DNA of 64,000 nucleotides, from positions 218,352 to 282,351 of the forward strand of contig NZ_MLAQ01000002.1 in the NCBI RefSeq assembly GCF_002272895.1, written 5' to 3'. Shown piece after piece: positions 59,348 through 64,000 of this stretch. The number at the start of each line of letters is the position of its first letter. Position 1 is the first letter of the stretch. Under the pieces are notes generated by a model. It did no database searches. It saw only the letters and a list, made by a program, of their open reading frames with translations, and was not told the origin of the DNA. A program made the translations under genes and the position numbers. The stretch comes from Helicobacter sp. 12S02232-10. GTDB lineage: Bacteria; Campylobacterota; Campylobacteria; Campylobacterales; Helicobacteraceae.

Positions 59348-59551
59348 AAGATTGATAAATTCTTATTAAAGATATATCCGGTTAAAAATGACTATTGGAT
59401 TTTTGGAGCTTGTTTATTCATCTGGGGATTGGTATGTGTAGCCATTGGCTACCTTTTCTCACAAATAGCTGCCCCCTGTTTCACACGCTTTAAAAGAAAA
59501 TATAGAAATTTTCATCTCTTTTTTGAGTTGGGTTTATTAATCATTCTTTGA
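59348..59551 (+). pseudogene. fragment of a membrane protein C terminus
   Basis: An open stretch lacking a start codon reads KIYPVKNDYWIFGACLFIWG, LVCVAIGYLFSQIAAPCFTR, FKRKYRNFHLFFELGLLIIL and stop. It has two hydrophobic segments and looks like the C-terminal piece of a permease, with its 5' part lost, perhaps when the tandem element was acquired. Confidence 0.45.
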
Positions 59552-59576
59552 TATTTTGGTAAAAACAAACTTAAGG

Positions 59577-60911
59577 ATGCCATTGCCAACGCAAAGCCCA
59601 AGTAAAAAATATCGAAAAATCAATGTTTATGAAGCCTCCCAAGAGAGATTAGATTTCATATTCTCAAATTTCGAGCGTATTATCCTAAGTTTTTCAGGCG
59701 GCAAGGATAGTGGCGTGATGTTAAATTTAGTCTTAGACTACCTCAAAGCCCGTAAAATAAAACAAAAGATTATCCTACTTTTCATCGACCTAGAAGCCCA
59801 ATACGCCTATACCATCGAATACATCAAGCGAATGATTGAGGCCAATAAAAAATATTTGGAAGTTCATTGGTGCTGTATGCCCTTAAACTTGCGAAACGCC
59901 ACGAGCGTGTTTAGCCCGTTTTGGACTTGTTGGGATAGTGAGAATGTCGATAAATGGGTGCGCGACTATCCCAAACTACACAATCCCAAAAAAGGCATTT
60001 ATGTCTGGACACTGCACAACCACCGCTTTGATTTTTTCAGCTATAAAATGGAGTTCGAAGATTTTACGACTGCTTTTCTTTCCCACTTTGGTGCTGATGG
60101 TAAAATGACGGTATGCCTTGTAGGGATCAGAGCTGATGAGAGTTTCAATCGTTTTAGAACCATCGCTTCCCAAAGCAAAAGAACCTTAAAAGGCAGGCAA
60201 TACACCACGCAAGTCGGCAAAGATATTTATAATATCTACAATGCCTATCCCATCTATGATTGGACGACTGAAGATATATGGATTGCAAACCACCGCTTCA
60301 AATGGGATTACAATGAGATTTACGATCTATTTTACAGATCTGGCGTCCCGCTTTCAATGATGCGGATCTGCCAACCTTATGGGGATGATCAAAAAAACGG
60401 ACTGAATCTTTTTCGCATTATTGAGCCTAAGACTTGGCTGGGCGTAGTCAATCGAGTGAGCGGGGCAAACTTTGGCAACATTTATTGCAAGGATAAAATT
60501 ATGGGCTACTACGATGTGAAGCTTCCACAAGGACATACGTGGAAAAGCTACACGAAAATGCTTTTAGCCACACTCCCTAAAGAGCTGCGAGATCATTATG
60601 TCCAAAGATTTATCAAATTCATTCGCTATTGGAATAAAAAGGGCTGCCATATCAGTGAGACAAGCAGGAATCTTGAAGGGGTGAAATCGATGAAAAAACT
60701 CAATACAAGAGGCAAAGAGCTTTTTATCTTCACCAAAATCCTTGATTTTGCCCCTAGAAAGATCGAATCTGCAAGAGAAGCCTTAACTTGGCGACGTATG
60801 GCAGTTTGTATCATCAAAAATGATGTGCTTTGCAAAGGATTAAGCTTTGCACAGACCAAAGAGCAACGCCATAAGATTGCTAAAATAATGGAAAAATACA
60901 AAGATTTCTAA
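59577..60911 (+). CDS. IbrA-like PAPS-reductase-family (DUF3440) protein
   Basis: 444 residues from ATG 59577 (an upstream TTG 59556 adds seven). The PP-loop IILSFSGGKDSGVMLNLVLD near 37 is the N-type ATP-pyrophosphatase site of PAPS reductases; DLEAQYAYTIEYIKRM, WTCWDSENVDKWVRDYP and a C-terminal DUF3440-like region follow. E. coli IbrA, paired with ParB-like IbrB, is required for expression of Eib adhesins. Here a ParB-like gene follows by 20 bp and an autotransporter lies next. The biochemical reaction is unknown. Confidence 0.8.
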   Translation: MPLPTQSPSKKYRKINVYEASQERLDFIFSNFERIILSFSGGKDSGVMLNLVLDYLKARKIKQKIILLFIDLEAQYAYTIEYIKRMIEANKKYLEVHWCCMPLNLRNATSVFSPFWTCWDSENVDKWVRDYPKLHNPKKGIYVWTLHNHRFDFFSYKMEFEDFTTAFLSHFGADGKMTVCLVGIRADESFNRFRTIASQSKRTLKGRQYTTQVGKDIYNIYNAYPIYDWTTEDIWIANHRFKWDYNEIYDLFYRSGVPLSMMRICQPYGDDQKNGLNLFRIIEPKTWLGVVNRVSGANFGNIYCKDKIMGYYDVKLPQGHTWKSYTKMLLATLPKELRDHYVQRFIKFIRYWNKKGCHISETSRNLEGVKSMKKLNTRGKELFIFTKILDFAPRKIESAREALTWRRMAVCIIKNDVLCKGLSFAQTKEQRHKIAKIMEKYKDF

Positions 60912-60930
60912 GTCCAAAGGAGATACGCAA

Positions 60931-61458
60931 ATGCCCTCAAAAACAAATCCTATTTTCAAATCCCCAGTTTATCAAGTGACCCCTGTGCCTTTTGAAAAAA
61001 TACGATCCAATGCCTACAACCCCAATCATATCGCTACCCCTGAAATGGTTTTGCTTTATCAGTCCATCTTAAACGATGGCTATACAATGCCCATCGTGTG
61101 TTATTACATCAAAAAAGAGGACATCTATGAGATCGTAGATGGCTTCCACAGATACGTAATTATGCGCGAACACAAAGATATTTATGAACGCGAACGCGGA
61201 CTTTTGCCTGTGGTTGTGATTGATAAAGACATTTCCCATCGGATGGCATCCACAATTCGCCACAATCGCGCACGAGGAAGCCACGCCGTAGAGCTAATGC
61301 AAAAGATTGTAAGCGAGCTAATCGAATGTGGCAAAAGCGATGAATGGATTATGAAAAATATCGGGATGGACGCTGATGAGCTTTTGCGTCTGAAACAAGT
61401 GAGCGGGTTGAGTTCTCTTTTTGCAAACAAAGAATTTAGCAAAAGTTGGTCTGTTTGA
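60931..61458 (+). CDS. IbrB-like ParB/sulfiredoxin-domain protein
   Basis: 175 residues with VPFEKIRSNAYNPNHIATPE, GYTMPIVCYYI, EIVDGFHRYVI (ParB box II-like G-x-H-R) and IRHNRARGSHAVELMQKIVS, the ParB-like nuclease/Srx fold as in IbrB; then a small HTH-like end (MKNIGMDADELLRLKQVSGL). AAAGGAG precedes ATG. It forms an operon with the IbrA-like gene. Confidence 0.8.
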   Translation: MPSKTNPIFKSPVYQVTPVPFEKIRSNAYNPNHIATPEMVLLYQSILNDGYTMPIVCYYIKKEDIYEIVDGFHRYVIMREHKDIYERERGLLPVVVIDKDISHRMASTIRHNRARGSHAVELMQKIVSELIECGKSDEWIMKNIGMDADELLRLKQVSGLSSLFANKEFSKSWSV

Positions 61459-61796
61459 ATTTTTAAATTTCTATAATTTTGATGGTTTTTCCCCTTTTTT
61501 CTCAGTAAAAATCTTTTTTTAACCCTCTTTTCCTCCTTATTTTATTTTTTTTCTAAAATTTTTAATAAATATTTATACTTTATTTATTAAAATATTAATT
61601 ATCTAAGTAAATCATTGAGACAAAATATACCAATAAAAATATCAAATATTATGAATTTAATTGTATTCAATCGAAAAAAATAAAATCAGTAATATAAAAA
61701 TTAAATAATTTTATGTTAGAATGGAGCAATATGAAATTATGCAACATAATTTCTATTAATAAATATCTAGAATCACTTGAAAAGGAGATCATTACA
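61459..61796 (+). promoter_or_regulatory. AT-rich promoter region of the autotransporter gene
   Basis: About 340 bp with no gene. It contains long A/T runs typical of Helicobacter promoters, including a TTAGAAT (-10-like) box at about 61706-61719, followed by a roughly 80-nt leader and AAGGAG nine bases before ATG 61797. No repeats or hairpins of note other than AAAATTAAATAATTTT. Confidence 0.5.
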
Positions 61797-64000
61797 ATGA
61801 ATAAGAAAATAAAAATAACCCGTGGGGGGGGGGGGGCAATAATTCTTTCCCTATAAAGCTTTCTAAAAAGTTTCTCGTTCCTACTTCGCTCATTCTTTCT
61901 TCCGTTCTTGCACCTCAAGCCTTTGCGCAACATCTTGGTTCGGCTACCTGCGACCTTTCTGCAGCCAACGTTTGCATAAGTGCAGATATTGTGGATAGTG
62001 CAATGAGTGGAACAATAAAAGATGTTGATGGAGTTTCTGATAAAAAAGAAATAGATTGGACAGGTGTATTTTCAAATCCTGCAAGAAAACTCACTATCAA
62101 TGCAGATAAAGAAATTGTTATCATAAAACCTGAGTTAAAAATGTGGAACGGCTCTACAGCAACCTTTAATTTCAAAGATTCTGTCTATAGCGGAAATTTT
62201 ACACTCGGGAGTACAAAGCCTAGCGAAATCGGAGGTTTTAATAATTATACATCAACATTTACTTTTGATGGAAGCTATCAAGGAAATAGTGATGCTAGTT
62301 TAAAGGGTTATGCTTGGGTTGGGGACATCCATAATTATGGTCAGATTAATAATTACACTTTCAAAAACGATGCCAATTTCAAAGGCAATGTTTCTCAAGG
62401 CTTATGGCGTGATGGAGTTGGTCACAGCACGTTTACTTTTACCAATTCTTCGATGGAAGGCGATATTTCTGATTATGCCTACACCTCTATAAATGGATAC
62501 ACTGATGGAGTCAGAGAAGAATATCAAACCTTTAGTTTTAGTGGAAATTCATCCAAAGGCTTTGCTCTCAAAGGTAAGGATGGTAAAAATTCACAAATCA
62601 AGATCGATCAAGGAACTGCTAACCTGATTCTTGATAATGGCGCAAAAGCTTATGCTGATCTCAGCACTGATCTGAACGGTGTGTCTCCTTATGCTTTACC
62701 TATAATCAATATCACTGCCAAAAATAAGTCTTATTTGGAGGGAAGTATCAAGACTATATACGAACAATATGATAAATACAACGAAACTATTCAAGGAACT
62801 TTTGATTCTCAATCAACCTTTAAGGGGAATGCCAATAATATTTATGGAAACCTCAAACTTGATTTCACCAATAGTTCTAAAATGTTAGGGACTGTGACCA
62901 ATATGCAAAACGACAATGATAGCGTTGTCAATACAATCTTGAATTTTAAAGATTCTTCTTTGACTGCCACTGATAATACAAATGCAATTCAAAGCCTACA
63001 CGCAGCATTGATGCCTGATAAGCCTGTGCTGACTGCAACATTTGATGGGAACAACACCACAGATGGCTACGCCCTCAAAGGAAATGTTTTAAATGAGGTC
63101 TCTACAGTGAATCTGACCTTTAAAAACGGTGCTATTTGGCAAGGAGACTATAATGATGGCTTTAAAAAAGCAAACGGAGAGTACATCATTACCAGTGCAG
63201 GAACCTTTGCTACTCTTGCTTTTGATAATGCTACAATGAAAGGAGATATCAACGGCAACGTTAGCAAAATTACCCTAAATGCGACTAATGGTTCTCAATT
63301 GGAAAATATTAATATCAACGGAAGCGCAACATTGAGTGCGACCTTGACAGATTCAAATGTTGGCAATGTCGTTTCCATAGGCGAAAATGGCACTAATTCC
63401 ACTCTAACCTTTGCCACTGCTTCTGATACTGCTCCTACTGATAAAACAGGAGAAGTTTCTTCTGAGGATAAAAAAATCACGATTGGTGATATCACTAATT
63501 TTAGAGGAACCATCACAGGAACCATTGCCAATGCTGCTTCAGTTGGTAATATCACTTTGCAAAAAAGTGGAAGTGACTTAAAGATTAAGAATGCTGATAA
63601 GGTTGGCCATATCAATGTCACAGGTGGCGCTTCCTTTACTTTAGACAACACAGATCCCTTGACTCAAACCAAACTTGAATCTTTGAATGTCTCAGGCAAT
63701 GGCAGTAAAGCAGAAGTTGATCTAAATAATTCGGCATTAACAACACAACAAATTCAAATCCAAGAAAATACTACAGGGACAATGAAGTTTTCCAATCATT
63801 CCAAATTTATCGGTAAGATCTCCAATACAGGTACTCTTAATGCCACTGCAGACCAATCTTTCCTTTTTGGTGGAATCCAAACCACCAAAGGCACAACCAA
63901 TATTGCCTTTAGTTCCACTCCCTCTAGCATTAATTTTGACAATACAAAATTACAAAATCTCATCACAACTCTGACTCCAAAAAAAGATGAGACCTCCCAA
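61797..64000 (+). CDS. phase-variable autotransporter-type surface protein, 3' end outside the window, frame OFF
   Basis: ATG 61797 opens MNKKIKITRGGGG, then the G13 tract forces AIILSL and stop at 61856. With one more G (14) or two fewer (11) the frame joins NNSFPIKLSKKFLVPTSLIL, SSVLAPQAFA, a signal peptide with cleavage after AFA, and continues open to the end of the window (over 700 residues) with repeated Asn/Gly/Ser/Thr-rich beta-helix-like segments (FKDSVYSGNFTLG, FTNSSMEGDISD, LNFKDSSLTATD). This is the passenger style of Helicobacter autotransporters; the beta-barrel would lie beyond the window. Confidence 0.8.
61824..61836. repeat. homopolymeric G13 tract, phase-variation switch
   Basis: Thirteen consecutive G within codons 10-14 of the autotransporter. 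Slipped-strand mispairing at such tracts switches Helicobacter surface genes; in this sequence the count gives the OFF frame. Confidence 0.9.

Overview
The window comes from a Campylobacterota genome, most likely a Helicobacter other than H. pylori. The order hisA / cheY / prmA / ftsH / psd-like / pssA / copA / copP and the clpS-clpA / bioD neighbourhood are Helicobacter-like. A leucine-synthesis gene (leuA) and hisA argue against H. pylori, which lacks these pathways. The species cannot be fixed from the sequence alone.

Layout. 1-10.8 kb: chromosomal housekeeping genes, mostly on the minus strand: a type IV pilin-like protein (partial), pfs, fabD, tRNA-Ser, cysE, speA, ybeY, cysK, ung, a sugar oxidoreductase/acetyltransferase pair, and an N6-adenine methylase fused to a specificity-like domain. 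11.0-22.5 kb: a plus-strand run of hisA, cheY, prmA, ftsH, a decarboxylase-like membrane protein, pssA, leuA, copA, copP, an ABC exporter, and the first 80 codons of an MFS transporter.

22,533-53,761: a complete-looking, roughly 31 kb Mu-like transposable prophage inserted in the MFS gene. The ends are TGTA...TACA with inner terminal similarity, flanked by a 5-bp TTTTG target duplication; joining the flanks restores the MFS reading frame. From the left it carries: an S24-type repressor with divergent early promoter and a long structured leader, a BcepMu gp16-like regulator, MuA-like transposase (with two nested small membrane ORFs), MuB-like ATPase, small early genes, Gam, GemA, a Mor-like activator, a DciA-like protein, and a lipoprotein. 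Then comes an inverted head module (minus strand: small and large terminase, portal, gpF-like with a toxin-like C terminus, gpG-like). The plus-strand late operon follows: protease/scaffold, major head protein, connectors, lysozyme, spanins, holin, tail tube, frameshifted tail chaperone, tape measure, tail tip/fibre, an RCC1-like propeller. The right end has a DUF1353 protein, a D12-class adenine methylase, a minus-strand unknown and a second S24 regulator. No tail sheath is seen, so the particle is probably siphovirus-like. A perfect 23-bp dyad between the two divergent late operons sits where a Mor/C activator would bind.

53.8-64 kb: the 3' part of the MFS gene, a metallophosphoesterase, clpA, clpS, bioD, then a tandem duplicated element of about 265 bp that I read as two copies of a type I toxin-antitoxin locus. 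Each encodes a 19-residue hydrophobic peptide resembling the Ibs toxins, with a perfect Shine-Dalgarno and an opposing promoter inside the ORF. Next come an IbrA-like/IbrB-like pair and the 5' part of a large autotransporter-type surface protein. Its reading frame is broken by a 13-G tract just after the start, i.e. it is phase-variable and OFF in this sequence.

The most novel items are the Ibs-like tandem toxin locus, nested membrane ORFs inside the transposase gene, recurrent structured RNA elements in prophage intergenic gaps, and the IbrAB / phase-variable autotransporter neighbourhood.
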